From Oscillospiraceae bacterium (GTDB taxonomy: Bacteria; Bacillota; Clostridia; Oscillospirales; Acutalibacteraceae), in contig JAQVYP010000025.1 in assembly GCA_029004655.1 (NCBI GenBank), positions 5,167 to 15,964 on the forward strand: a DNA stretch of 10,798 nt, read 5' to 3'. The first letter of the stretch is position 1. Each line of letters begins with the position of its first letter. Below the pieces are notes generated by a model, which was not told the DNA's origin, made no database searches, and saw only the letters and a list, made by a program, of their open reading frames with translations. A program made the position numbers and the translations under genes. Positions 1 through 7,559 of the stretch are shown here, piece after piece.

Positions 1-129
1 ACATATTTTTATGGTATAACCACCTCAGGCCGCATTCTTATAACAACGGTCTTACACCTTTCGAAGCCCGATTTAATTCAAAAAATATTAGGTTACACTG
101 TTACAATTTTGCTTGACCAGGACAATTCA
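1..129 (+). mobile_element. Right end of an insertion sequence (boundary approximate)
   Basis: The transposase tail is followed within a few bases by GACCAGGACA at about 116-125. Read on the minus strand this is TGTCCTGGTC, which resembles the TG-starting terminal inverted repeats of IS3-type elements. The other end is outside the window, so neither the inverted repeat nor the target duplication can be confirmed. The right boundary is a guess. Confidence 0.4.
3..116 (+). CDS. IS3-like (rve/DDE) transposase, C-terminal end only
   Basis: This frame is open from the left edge to a TGA at 114-116, giving 37 visible residues. They include WYNHLRPHSYNNGLTPFEAR, the pattern YN-x-x-RPHS-x-x-x-GLTP-x-E-x-R. 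This is typical of the last helix of the integrase-core (rve) transposases of IS3-family and related elements, just after the catalytic Glu. The Asp and Glu catalytic residues would lie left of the window and are not visible. Whether the element is intact cannot be judged. The family call rests on this short but characteristic motif; IS481 or another rve-type group is possible. Confidence 0.7.
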   Translation: MFLWYNHLRPHSYNNGLTPFEARFNSKNIRLHCYNFA

Positions 130-188
130 CTACCAGTGCTAAACATTGGGACATTACCTTAGTTGTAAAGAATGTTGCTGAAATAATA

Positions 189-615
189 TTATTCGTAGAT
201 GTATATGCGACTTATAAAGGCAAACAGCGTAGCGTTGTAAGAGAACGCGATTATCGAAACGGACGAGTCGTAATAATAATAGAGTACTGCGGAACTGCCA
301 CGGGTTTCTTTTAGGATCGTTATACCATCCAGCTTATAATTGGGTATATAACCATCAAGACCTATTTTCTTTAAACTTTTGTAAATACTTTTCATCTGAT
401 AAATCTTTATGCCACCAATGATTACATGTATCAAGTATTTCGTTGTCTTTTCTTCTCTTATCAGCTTTAGATAGTGTTAGAAGAATATTAAATCCAGTTT
501 GCAATTCTTTTTCAGGTAAATTACAAATCTCATTGCCGAATTTATTAAATGGCTTATTCCTATTTAAAAGTATTGATTAATAAATATTTCTTTCAATAGT
601 TAAGCATCTCTTCAT
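189..615 (-). pseudogene. Broken gene of unknown function (internal stop plus frameshift)
   Basis: A GGGAG ribosome site (622-626) stands six bases before an ATG at 613-615, which starts MKRCLTIERNIY and meets an in-frame TAA. The same frame then runs on as coding-like sequence (LLNRNKPFNKFGNEICNLP, later CNHWWHKDLSDEKYLQKFKE). It stops at a TGA near 357. The sense continues in a second frame as IGLDGYIPNYKLDGITILKE and on to the stop at 189-191. Joining the pieces gives about 140 residues. One nonsense change and one indel in the A-rich stretch around 365-375 therefore seem to have killed a small gene. An intact short protein could still be read from the ATG near 395. The family is not recognised. 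It sits next to an IS end, which fits a decaying accessory region. Confidence 0.5.
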
Positions 616-791
616 CTACAGCTCCCTTTTCTTATTGTTGATAAAATTCTATGTATGGTTTACTTCAATCTAAAGTCATTAGATTAGGTCCATTGACTTA
701 TTAACTAAATATATCAATGCCAGAGTTATATGCACACCAAATCGCCGAATTGATTTTAGATCGATTCTTATTTAGCAGTAAAGAGAAATTG

Positions 792-1178
792 TTAATAATT
801 ACGTTTAAAAGTCATTGTTACATTACTATCAAAATAATTATTTTTTTCCGTTATTTTTACTTTGAATTCAGAATCTTTAAATGTACATTTACCAATAAAC
901 ATTTGTTTTTCGTTATCATTACTATCAATTATTTGCATAAAAATCGCTTTAGAATCAACATTAGACCAGATAATAGTAAATGGAATAATCTCATTATTAA
1001 TAGTTATTTGATCATTAACGATTTGATTGTTTGAATTTACATCAAATTTTGCATTATATTGATCACATATCCATGTCGTATTAGGGTAATCATTTGGTCG
1101 TTTACCTTTATATGTATCTACATCAGAACAACAAAATAGTATTATTATTAAAATTAAAATAATAAAAACTTTACGCAT
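792..1178 (-). CDS. Small putative lipoprotein of unknown function
   Basis: The product is 128 residues. The N-terminus MRKVFIILILIIILFCCSD has a basic start, a run of about 13 hydrophobic residues and cysteines at 16-17, resembling a lipoprotein signal although the lipobox (ILFC or LFCC) is not canonical. The rest is polar and Asn/Asp/Lys-rich, with a few aromatics (WICDQYNAKFDV), and is probably a small beta-rich extracytoplasmic domain. The ATG at 1178 is preferred to the in-frame GTG at 1190 because that GTG lies inside the ribosome site AAAGGTG; the ATG has nine bases of spacing. A promoter at 1280-1307 precedes it. No family is recognised. If the cysteine is not lipidated it would be a membrane-tethered or secreted protein. 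Confidence 0.6.
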   Translation of the reverse strand: MRKVFIILILIIILFCCSDVDTYKGKRPNDYPNTTWICDQYNAKFDVNSNNQIVNDQITINNEIIPFTIIWSNVDSKAIFMQIIDSNDNEKQMFIGKCTFKDSEFKVKITEKNNYFDSNVTMTFKRNY

Positions 1179-1279
1179 AAAACTAATCACCTTTCATCTT
1201 ATTGATCTGTTCTTGCCGAACACAATAGCATCAGTTAGCTAGTCGTTTAAAGTTATTTTGTGTATGTTCTTTTAAATTT

Positions 1280-1307
1280 ATTATATCATTAATTTACATT
1301 TATGCAA
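1280..1307 (-). promoter_or_regulatory. SigA-type promoter of the small lipoprotein gene
   Basis: On the minus strand there is TTGCAT (1302-1307), a 16-base spacer and TATAAT (1280-1285), with an extended TG one base before the -10. The predicted leader is about 95 bases. It contains a short hairpin, TGTTC-GGCAA-GAACA, around 1208-1222. No known riboswitch is recognised. Confidence 0.65.
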
Positions 1308-1343
1308 TATTAAATCGGTGGTTAAACCATCAAATTATAAAAT

Positions 1344-1370
1344 ACTGCCGGGGCTTGTCGCCCCGGCAGT
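1344..1370 (-). terminator. Intrinsic terminator after the DUF4855-like gene
   Basis: An 11-bp perfect stem, ACTGCCGGGGC paired with GCCCCGGCAGT around a 5-base loop, stands out as GC-rich in AT-rich surroundings. On the minus strand it is followed by TATTTTATAATTT. It lies 27 bases past the stop of the gene at 1397. The plus-strand side also has a T-rich tract, so it may work both ways. Confidence 0.85.
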
Positions 1371-1396
1371 GTGTTTTATTTTGTTAAAATTCTATT

Positions 1397-2467
1397 TTAC
1401 CAATCTTTCGCGATGATTGTATAGGCGTTTTCTGGTTCGAGAACAATATCATCCTCTGTTAATGTTCCATTTAAGAACTTATAAAGCTGGTCGTATGTTG
1501 ATCTTGCATAAGGGTCGGTGGCAGAGGCGAGTTCTGGTACTTCATGGGAGCCGCCCATATAATAGAATAGATGCCAGTCCATAATCCCGGTCTTTACGCC
1601 GTAGAGCATATAACACTTGAACCCAGTAAGGCTCTTTTTGTTTGTCGCATCACCACCGAATTCCATTTCAAAGCTGATTCCGTTGGGTTCAATAATATTC
1701 CACGCACGCTCAAAGGTTTGTTTTGCGGTTTGGTGACCGAAATAATCTGAATAGGCATAGTTGTTAGGAAAACCGGGTTGTCCGGAGAAGAAGTTGCCCT
1801 GCATATTTATCTTGTCAAAGCCAAAGATCGCATTGGAATCGCAACCGCTCGCACCGTGGAACGGTATCCAGCAGGAAAAATAACCAAGCTTACGAACATA
1901 GTCGGTAAAGCTGCGTACAATCTGGGTTAGAGCGGCGTCTGATGGATCGATGCTTTCTTCGAACCAGTAAAAGCCGGCAAGCTCAATAGCCTTGTAAGCT
2001 TTTTCTGCGAAACGCTTTATCTGTTCATCAACCAACCAATTAACGGCAGCTTTCATATCATCGACATTCGCAAAGTCAAGCATTCTGCCGTCCACCTCGC
2101 CGAATTCTTTAACTCCGACATCGGGAGGGAAAACAGTCATTACAACGCTTAGCTTCTTATTATCGCCCAAAGCGGATTGTGTGCAAAGCGCTGCCAGCTC
2201 AAGAGCGTCTAAATTACCGCCGTCAGCGAATATACCTTTGTCTACATAGCGCTGCCAGTCCGACTTAGTAAGCCCACCATTTTTTGCGCTATATATAAAA
2301 CTTGGTGTAGGTAAAAACAAAAACGAGTCAAACATTCGCCCTTGTATTTTGCCGTCCAAGGTATAAGCGACAGCAGGCAAAAACTTGTCTTTTGTGAAGC
2401 TTGGTTGTTCTGAATCGACGGTGACGTATGAGAGCATTGTATTGGATGGGGTAGATTTGTTGTTCAT
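1397..2467 (-). CDS. DUF4855-like protein, possible glycosidase-type TIM barrel
   Basis: The product has 356 residues with no signal peptide and no membrane segment. The general pattern is that of DUF4855 proteins, usually found near polysaccharide-related genes in Firmicutes: an N-terminal YVTVDSE strand, the strand AGFYWFEESID (164-174), then GYFSCWIPFHGASG (195-208) and ISFEMEFGG (264-272). Acidic residues at strand ends (E170/E171, E267/E269) would suit a glycoside-hydrolase-like barrel, but catalysis is not shown. The start is well supported: AGGAG lies six bases before the ATG. Its own promoter (2501-2530) and a strong terminator make it a single-gene unit downstream of the surface-protein gene. 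The lack of a secretion signal is unexpected if it acts on extracellular glycans. The family call is from recall of motifs, not a search. Confidence 0.65.
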   Translation of the reverse strand: MNNKSTPSNTMLSYVTVDSEQPSFTKDKFLPAVAYTLDGKIQGRMFDSFLFLPTPSFIYSAKNGGLTKSDWQRYVDKGIFADGGNLDALELAALCTQSALGDNKKLSVVMTVFPPDVGVKEFGEVDGRMLDFANVDDMKAAVNWLVDEQIKRFAEKAYKAIELAGFYWFEESIDPSDAALTQIVRSFTDYVRKLGYFSCWIPFHGASGCDSNAIFGFDKINMQGNFFSGQPGFPNNYAYSDYFGHQTAKQTFERAWNIIEPNGISFEMEFGGDATNKKSLTGFKCYMLYGVKTGIMDWHLFYYMGGSHEVPELASATDPYARSTYDQLYKFLNGTLTEDDIVLEPENAYTIIAKDW

Positions 2468-2500
2468 GTTGGTCTCCTGTTATCATTAAGTATTAGCGAT

Positions 2501-2530
2501 AGTATAACATAAAAAGCTGAATTTTTGCAA
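2501..2530 (-). promoter_or_regulatory. Promoter of the DUF4855-like gene
   Basis: On the minus strand, TTGCAA (2525-2530) is followed by an 18-base spacer and TATACT (2501-2506), with the extended element TGTTATACT. The leader to the ATG at 2467 would be about 25-30 bases and carries the AGGAG site. No clear terminator of the upstream surface-protein gene is seen between 2531 and 2575, so read-through is possible. Confidence 0.6.
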
Positions 2531-2575
2531 ATTTATAAGAAGAAAAATCAGAGATATATTCGCTTATTAGAAATG

Positions 2576-4711
2576 TTATACCAGGGTATGCTTTTTCTTA
2601 CAGACCGCTGCTCCCATACCGTACAAAGCGGTAATCATTAGCAGTACAAGGGGCAGCAGTTTGGAGCCATCGCCCGTTGGAGGGACATTTGGGTCATTGT
2701 CAACGGTGGAGATGTTTGATTCGTGCGCTGAAGATTCTATACCGCCGCATTGGGTGTCATCAACACTGACCGGGATTAGCCAAAACTCAAGGTATTTGTA
2801 GGTTCCGATTTTTGATGTATCATATGTGACCGATGTTCTTCCATCAAAACTGTTGCTTGCCGCAACCATTAAAACAGTATTGTCGAAACTCGGAGCGATG
2901 TTTATCGCCACCGAGCCGCCCTTTATAATAGGCGAACCGCTTGATATTACAATACTCCTGGTGGTAAGAATCGCATTAAACAAGTCCGAGCTTACTGTAC
3001 CTCCAGAAATGATTACAGCTTTATTTCCCATGTGTCTAATTGCGATCGAACCATTTCCGCTTGCACTCACTGTACCGCCTGAAACACTTATAGTGCTTGC
3101 GTTCCGAGTATATATTGCAATTGAATTGTCTCCGCTTGCACTCACTGTACCTCCTGAAACGTCTACGATGCCCATGTAATATGCGATAAAAATTGTATAT
3201 GAGTTATTTCCGCTTGAGTTCACCGTACCGCCAACAATGTTAACTGTGCCGGAAAGCTGATTATCAATTGTGCACATAGAGTTTTCGCTTGAACTCACCG
3301 TGCCGCCGGCAATAATAAGTTTGCTTCTGTTCAGAATCGTCTCGTATCCGCCGCCTTTAACGATGCCTTTTTTGCCGTCACTGTTGTCCGTAATAGTTAA
3401 TGTGCCCCAGTTATTTTGGATGATGGTTGAGCCACCACTTATAGTTTTGCCGTTTAGATCAAGGGTGAAGGTTTTACCTTTATCGTTAAAGATAGGTTGT
3501 CTGAGCTCAATGTTATTCATCAGTTGAATAGTGGACCCACTCTCGCCTTGGTCAAATGCCTCTTGAAGGTCGGTATAGAATTTTTTACCGATTCTTGCTA
3601 CTGCTGTACTCGGTCCAAATCTGAAGTATTTATAATTATAGATGATAAAAGTATAATTATTCATATCGTAGGTGAAAAGCAGCCTTAACTTGTAGTCAGC
3701 TAACAAGTCCCCATCGTAATCGGTGCTGGCACTGAGCTGTATATCTGTGCTTAAAACTGGGATTGCACTCATTGCCATCCCGCGTCCCTTGATTATGGGT
3801 GTGCCGCTTGAGATTACAATTGAATCATTTCGCCTTAAAACACAAATGCCAACACCATTCACGCCTGTGGCATTAACGATACCTCCGGAAATATCCACAG
3901 TGTAGGTGCTGCTGTTATTGATCGCGTTTCCATTATTAGCGGTATTTTCAATCAATCCGCCCTTTATTTCGAGAACAGTATCAGTGCCTTGGTCGCGAAA
4001 ATAAGAGATAAAAATCGTGCCATATTTGGAATTTGTATTTGCACTGGTTATTTTAGCCGTGCCACTGATGGTAGTTTTCCCGCTGCCAAAGATGTAAATT
4101 GCAATTCCATCTCTCGCCTTCACGACACCCCCAGAAACGTTCAAGGAGCCGACAAACTGGTTGATAATTGTAGCAACTCCAGTAGAACTTACCGTTCCGC
4201 CAGTTATTTCTACGCTACCGATGCTGCAGTTATTTATCGTGAACCCGATTCCTGTGTTTTCCACTGTACCACATTCAATGGCAAGGCTTCCACCGTATAG
4301 AACAATTGTATCACTCTCCGGAGCTTGACATGTAACCTTACCATTCTTTTCAGATGTGCTATCGGTAATTGTTAGTTTACCGAGTCCGTAATGGCATATA
4401 ACGTTAGAACTGCTGCTAATTAGTGTCTTGCTGTTCAGGTCGAGGATGGTGGCATTGTTTGTTGTAAGGGTTAGTTCTGTTGTGCTTACATCAGACAGGA
4501 GCTGAATATACACTGTGCTGTTGGGAGAGCTGTTCGCAGCGCTTACAGCATCGATAAGGTTGCCGCTGCTTATCCAATCGGTAGGTATTTCATCGCCTTC
4601 ACTCAAGATACCCCAACGTGCTTGTGGAGAAGGCTCAGCCATAACTGAAACCGGTTGCAAAGTTACTGCTATGCATAATGCAAAAAGCATGCTCAAAAAC
4701 CATTTTTTCAT
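2576..4711 (-). CDS. Sortase-anchored surface protein with duplicated beta-helix modules
   Basis: The 711-residue product has a signal peptide (MKKWFLSMLFALCIAVTLQP, probably cleaved after VMA near residue 25). The C-terminus has VPPTG (676-680, an LPXTG-type variant followed by D), a hydrophobic span at about 685-704 and a KKKHTLV tail. It is therefore likely fixed to the cell wall by a sortase. The middle consists of SGGTVSASG-type rungs about 24-26 residues apart, as in right-handed parallel beta-helices. Two modules of about 300 residues repeat the same order: an opening (LDLNSKT / LDLNGKT, then LTITD), rungs with ISGGTV, and a closing IVISSG-x-PIIKG block. They run from about 30-362 and 365-660. 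No catalytic residues of a pectate lyase are evident, so adhesion or glycan binding is as likely as cleavage. The ribosome site GGAG lies 13 bases before the ATG, which is long. Confidence 0.8.
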   Translation of the reverse strand: MKKWFLSMLFALCIAVTLQPVSVMAEPSPQARWGILSEGDEIPTDWISSGNLIDAVSAANSSPNSTVYIQLLSDVSTTELTLTTNNATILDLNSKTLISSSSNVICHYGLGKLTITDSTSEKNGKVTCQAPESDTIVLYGGSLAIECGTVENTGIGFTINNCSIGSVEITGGTVSSTGVATIINQFVGSLNVSGGVVKARDGIAIYIFGSGKTTISGTAKITSANTNSKYGTIFISYFRDQGTDTVLEIKGGLIENTANNGNAINNSSTYTVDISGGIVNATGVNGVGICVLRRNDSIVISSGTPIIKGRGMAMSAIPVLSTDIQLSASTDYDGDLLADYKLRLLFTYDMNNYTFIIYNYKYFRFGPSTAVARIGKKFYTDLQEAFDQGESGSTIQLMNNIELRQPIFNDKGKTFTLDLNGKTISGGSTIIQNNWGTLTITDNSDGKKGIVKGGGYETILNRSKLIIAGGTVSSSENSMCTIDNQLSGTVNIVGGTVNSSGNNSYTIFIAYYMGIVDVSGGTVSASGDNSIAIYTRNASTISVSGGTVSASGNGSIAIRHMGNKAVIISGGTVSSDLFNAILTTRSIVISSGSPIIKGGSVAINIAPSFDNTVLMVAASNSFDGRTSVTYDTSKIGTYKYLEFWLIPVSVDDTQCGGIESSAHESNISTVDNDPNVPPTGDGSKLLPLVLLMITALYGMGAAVCKKKHTLV
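3057..3240 (-). repeat. In-gene tandem repeats of about 75-78 bp (beta-helix rungs)
   Basis: Three related copies start near 3057, 3132 and 3210. The first two share 'ccgcttgcactcactgtac' followed by a near-identical stretch, 75 bp apart; the third is more diverged and 78 bp further on. They encode the SGGTVSASG rungs of the surface protein. High identity at the DNA level suggests recent duplication or gene conversion and offers a route for rung-number change by slippage or recombination. Confidence 0.7.
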
Positions 4712-4891
4712 GTTTAAATTTTTTCTCCGTTTTCGTTTTGGTTGTAATCGAAGTAGATGTTGAGGTTCTTGTTCCCGTAAAGCTTTTATTATCTTGTCGC
4801 CGTCAAGGTTTAATTGGGTCTATGTGTATTCACTTGAACTATATTTGCGCTTCCTGTTTTTGTAAGACAATTGTTGGTTTGCGTATATATA

Positions 4892-4920
4892 CTATTAACA
4901 TATATTTTCTTTTGTGTCAA
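4892..4920 (-). promoter_or_regulatory. Candidate promoter and long leader of the surface-protein gene
   Basis: On the minus strand, TTGACA (4915-4920) is followed by a 17-base spacer and TAATAG (4892-4897), the latter with an upstream TG. The -35 is perfect and the -10 is weak. If used, it gives a leader of about 175 bases before the ATG at 4711. That leader is low in obvious structure apart from a CTTG-ACGGCGA-CAAG hairpin near 4793-4807, and matches no riboswitch class I recognise. Apart from this, the terminator at 5011-5036 and the ribosome site, I see nothing in the gap 4712-5072. Confidence 0.5.
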
Positions 4921-5004
4921 CAGCAGGAATTTATTACTTTTATTATGGATTTATCCTCATCATCAATATTTCTATATATAATTATCGGTTGAAAAGCGAA
5001 AACC

Positions 5005-5036
5005 TTAAAAAAGCACCCACTATTAGATGGATGCTT
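5005..5036 (-). terminator. Intrinsic terminator of the three-gene protease operon
   Basis: On the minus strand, AAGCATCCA pairs with TGGGTGCTT around an 8-base loop (one G-T pair) and is followed by a run of T. It lies about 35 bases past the stop of the BtrH-like gene. No other terminator is apparent inside the operon. Confidence 0.8.
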
Positions 5037-5072
5037 AAATTTGTAATTTAGTTGAACTGGGAAATATACTAA

Positions 5073-5981
5073 CTACATAATTTCAACTGCTGAGATTTCG
5101 GACTCGTACGCAGTCTTTAAAAGTTTTGCAATTACTTTGCGATTATAACAAAGAGTTAAATCGCTGGTTTTTTTGAGTTCGAATGCTTTTTGCCAACACT
5201 CAAAAACGGTTTTATAAAGTAAAGCAAGCTCTGTTTGACTATACTTTTCGAAGAACTTCCATGCATACCACTTTAACGCTCCAAATGTGCCGAGCGCATA
5301 TTCCATACCCCAGCAATTAGCGTATTTTGCATCCTCGCTTTCAAACATATCAATCAACCTGGGATAAGCCGCAAGTCCCTGTGCATTCGGGCACCATTCC
5401 TCGCCATTCAAATGAGCCTTTGCAAGGGTGATTGTGTCTTTTATAATTTCCTCCTGCGATTTGTTTATTTTACCTGTTACAGTAACTACATTAAGCATCG
5501 GCATTTCACGGTTGCCGAGCTTTGCATAATCCATTTCTTCGGTTTTGCCGTTGATACAAAGGGTTGCAAGTTTCTGCGTTTCGTCATCATATCCAGTGAT
5601 AAGTCCCCATTCAAGAACGCCTATATCCCAGGCTATTACAGGAATACCACGATCAATGCTTGCTCTTAGTTTCGGCAAGGTGTCATTTCTTGCGTCGTTT
5701 AGTACATTTTCAGGTTGCCAGCAACAGCTGACGAATGTTGTTTCAAGTCCGCCGTTTAAAATCCATGTCGGCTGTCTGCCGAAATCCCATATACTTGTTT
5801 CGCTTGGGCATAGGTCAGCTGAAATCCACATACGAAAGGCGAATCCGCTTGTAGCTACAATATCCTCCGAAAGCTCGCTATATGGGCTGTTTTTTACCGC
5901 GCAGGATAGAGACTTTGCAAAGGAAAAGAGATAGCCGGTTGAGTCATGTACATCATTCCACGTTACATCAAGTTTTTTCAT
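5073..5981 (-). CDS. BtrH/C39-like domain protein, last gene of the protease operon
   Basis: The product has 302 residues, with no signal peptide and no membrane segment. Residues 105-134 read LRASIDRGIPVIAWDIGVLE and then WGLITGYDDE: a helix, a 'G-P-V-I' strand, a turn and a 'GYDDE' strand. This is the core pattern of the C39-peptidase-like fold also seen in BtrH-type N-terminal domains. The N-terminal VHDSTGYLF (11-19) would correspond to the usual Cys-containing first motif, but Ser stands there instead of Cys, and the expected His before the second strand is replaced by Glu-Trp (124-125). A peptidase activity is therefore doubtful; an acyl-transfer or binding role is equally open. The C-terminal part (from about 175) is helical, with several Trp. 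Its ATG overlaps the stop of the preceding gene by 14 bases, so the two are probably translationally coupled. The family call is tentative. Confidence 0.65.
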   Translation of the reverse strand: MKKLDVTWNDVHDSTGYLFSFAKSLSCAVKNSPYSELSEDIVATSGFAFRMWISADLCPSETSIWDFGRQPTWILNGGLETTFVSCCWQPENVLNDARNDTLPKLRASIDRGIPVIAWDIGVLEWGLITGYDDETQKLATLCINGKTEEMDYAKLGNREMPMLNVVTVTGKINKSQEEIIKDTITLAKAHLNGEEWCPNAQGLAAYPRLIDMFESEDAKYANCWGMEYALGTFGALKWYAWKFFEKYSQTELALLYKTVFECWQKAFELKKTSDLTLCYNRKVIAKLLKTAYESEISAVEIM

Positions 5982-6678
5982 TGTTATGTCTGTACCTTTC
6001 TTGTTGAGAATTATTATCTATATACTTTTTCAAAAAGCCCAAAATTTCCATCGAACAATCAACAACACGGTTGCGGTTATAATTTCTACTCGTAGAAAAA
6101 TATCCAAAGTAACCCCATGGGTCCTTTGTCTGTGTTCCCCAATCCCAAAGACCGTCTGTGTTACGGTTTTCTAAAAGCCAGTCAACAGATTTTGAAAGAT
6201 AAAAAGACGATCCCCTGAAATTGTTTATATAATTAAATGAGTGCATCCATCGTCTTGTTTGCTTGTAAACAAAGCTATCGGGCAGTTTTGTAGGACAATC
6301 TCTCCAAAAATGTCCGTGATAATAAGCGTGTTCTCCATAATGGTGAAGCATTGCGTTTTCAAGAGCCGGTGGTATATTTTCACGGCGTTTTAACAGCAAC
6401 TCAAATTGAAGTGGCACTAGTCGATCTTCTTTTGTCCAAAAAACCTCGTGCTGGGCATCTCGCTCTCTTTCAAATGAGTATTCGCCACCCGAAAAAGTAC
6501 GCTCCGCAATGTAAAGCCATTCGCGATATGTCCTGTCACACAGCTCGTTGTATGGCTTGATAGCTTCGATAGCATTACATATTGTAGCGGTTTGCCAAGG
6601 AATGTCCCTCTCGTTTTTATCATGCAGTTTCTCGTGACTTGTCCCTCTCAAAAAGTCTTCGAGATAGTAATAAGCCAT
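5968..6678 (-). CDS. Protein with C-terminal prenyltransferase/squalene-cyclase-like repeat
   Basis: The product has 236 residues and is cytoplasmic by sequence. The clearest part is residues 164-219: SVDWLLENRNTDGLWDWG, then KDPWGYFGYFSTSRNYNRNR and VVDCSMEILGFLKKY. This resembles one repeat of the alpha/alpha-toroid proteins (terpene cyclases, prenyltransferases, TED domains), with the 'NTDGLWDWG' loop like a QW motif. A single repeat cannot form a full toroid, and no DxDD or DDxxD motif is present, so cyclase activity is not supported. Residues 1-160 are rich in His, Trp, Tyr and charged residues and are not recognised. The ATG at 6678 lies 32 bases after the protease stop and has only a weak ribosome site. 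The same frame is open upstream for 14 more codons (SLGLTIDDREILQ) without a standard start codon. It overlaps the next gene by 14 bases. Confidence 0.65.
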   Translation of the reverse strand: MAYYYLEDFLRGTSHEKLHDKNERDIPWQTATICNAIEAIKPYNELCDRTYREWLYIAERTFSGGEYSFERERDAQHEVFWTKEDRLVPLQFELLLKRRENIPPALENAMLHHYGEHAYYHGHFWRDCPTKLPDSFVYKQTRRWMHSFNYINNFRGSSFYLSKSVDWLLENRNTDGLWDWGTQTKDPWGYFGYFSTSRNYNRNRVVDCSMEILGFLKKYIDNNSQQERYRHNNEKT

Positions 6679-6710
6679 TTGTAGGATTTCTCTGTCATCA
6701 ATAGTAAGCC

Positions 6711-7559
6711 CTAAGCTGTGTCAAAAAGTATATCCATGATTTCATCTGCGGTAAGTTCGGGTGTAATTTCCCACCCCATTGCAAGAACCCCCGCTACATA
6801 GGGAATACCCCAACTTAATCCTCCTTCGCCGGTATATTGGTAAGTAATATCTCCCTTGCTGAAATACTCTTCCGCAATTGTCCTGAATCGCACAGGGGCG
6901 AGGATATCATTTTTATTACCCATGTTCGGAATACTTAAAAATCCGGGCTTACACAAAGAGACATCTTCGGGATTGTCAAAATCATATCCGCATGCCCCGA
7001 TCATTCCATTTTCGCTTGAACAGTCAAGAACTAAAATTCCCGCTTCGGTCGCGCGTTCAACGCTTTCAAGATATTTTTCACCGTTTATCCAATCATCGTT
7101 AGAAGGCGTGGGGGCACCGGAAATACTTACAACCCTAATCTTTTCGCCGTCGGGGAGATTTTTGTTCGTTTCAACAATCCAATCGAAAGCGTCGGCATAA
7201 TAGGTTGCGTTTCCTTTCCAAGATGGTGTGGCGGCGTAATATATTTTCGCACCGGGTGCGGTTCCTACTGTTTCACCGACAAGCAGGCTTATAACTGCGG
7301 GGCCGTGAATACTGATTTCGGATTCACAGCCGAAATCCTTATATTCAATTATTTTACCCGCATATTCGGGGTGACTGTCGATATATAAGGGTTGGTCGAT
7401 GATTGCTACGGTTACACCTTTTCCCGTGATGCCCTTATTATGTATGGAACGAATACCAAGCCCAGGATTTTTTCTCGCCTCCATTATATAATCCGGCTGA
7501 TACTCATCTCGGGATGGCATTTTTTCTCTTGTCGGAAATATTGTTTTTTCGTTAAACAT
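6711..7559 (-). CDS. Subtilisin-like (S8 family) serine protease, cytoplasmic
   Basis: The uninterrupted frame from the ATG at 7559 gives 282 residues. The S8 catalytic triad is visible: Asp55 in VAIIDQP, His85 in SIHGPAVISLLVG and Ser249 in GGLSWGIPYVAG, where Trp-Gly replaces the usual Met-Ala. Asn184 in SSENG may supply the oxyanion hole. There is no signal peptide, so it probably acts inside the cell. Two features are odd. First, the ATG at 7559 has no good ribosome site and lies far from the operon promoter, and the same frame continues upstream with coding-like sequence; the native N-terminus is most likely about 75 residues longer (see 7560-7794). Second, the C-terminus ends at DILFDTA, just where S8 domains usually carry a further 15-30 residues with an IINP-like motif. 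It is the first gene of a three-gene operon. The protease family is certain; the substrate is unknown. Confidence 0.85.
   Translation of the reverse strand: MFNEKTIFPTREKMPSRDEYQPDYIMEARKNPGLGIRSIHNKGITGKGVTVAIIDQPLYIDSHPEYAGKIIEYKDFGCESEISIHGPAVISLLVGETVGTAPGAKIYYAATPSWKGNATYYADAFDWIVETNKNLPDGEKIRVVSISGAPTPSNDDWINGEKYLESVERATEAGILVLDCSSENGMIGACGYDFDNPEDVSLCKPGFLSIPNMGNKNDILAPVRFRTIAEEYFSKGDITYQYTGEGGLSWGIPYVAGVLAMGWEITPELTADEIMDILFDTA

Noticed and set aside
717..1034. A 105-codon open frame on the plus strand
   Set aside because: It is antisense to the lipoprotein gene, which has a ribosome site, a signal-like N-terminus and a consensus promoter. The plus-strand protein is low-complexity and lacks a ribosome site.
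2990..3310. Regularly spaced repeats resembling a CRISPR array
   Set aside because: The repeats stay in one reading frame, diverge in steps of codons, and encode beta-helix rungs. Units lie 75-78 bp apart with no unique spacers between exact repeats.
2826..4992. Several plus-strand open frames of 60-117 codons
   Set aside because: They mirror the repetitive beta-helix gene and its leader on the other strand, and their Pro/Leu/Ile-rich products follow from the antisense of the SGGTVS repeats.
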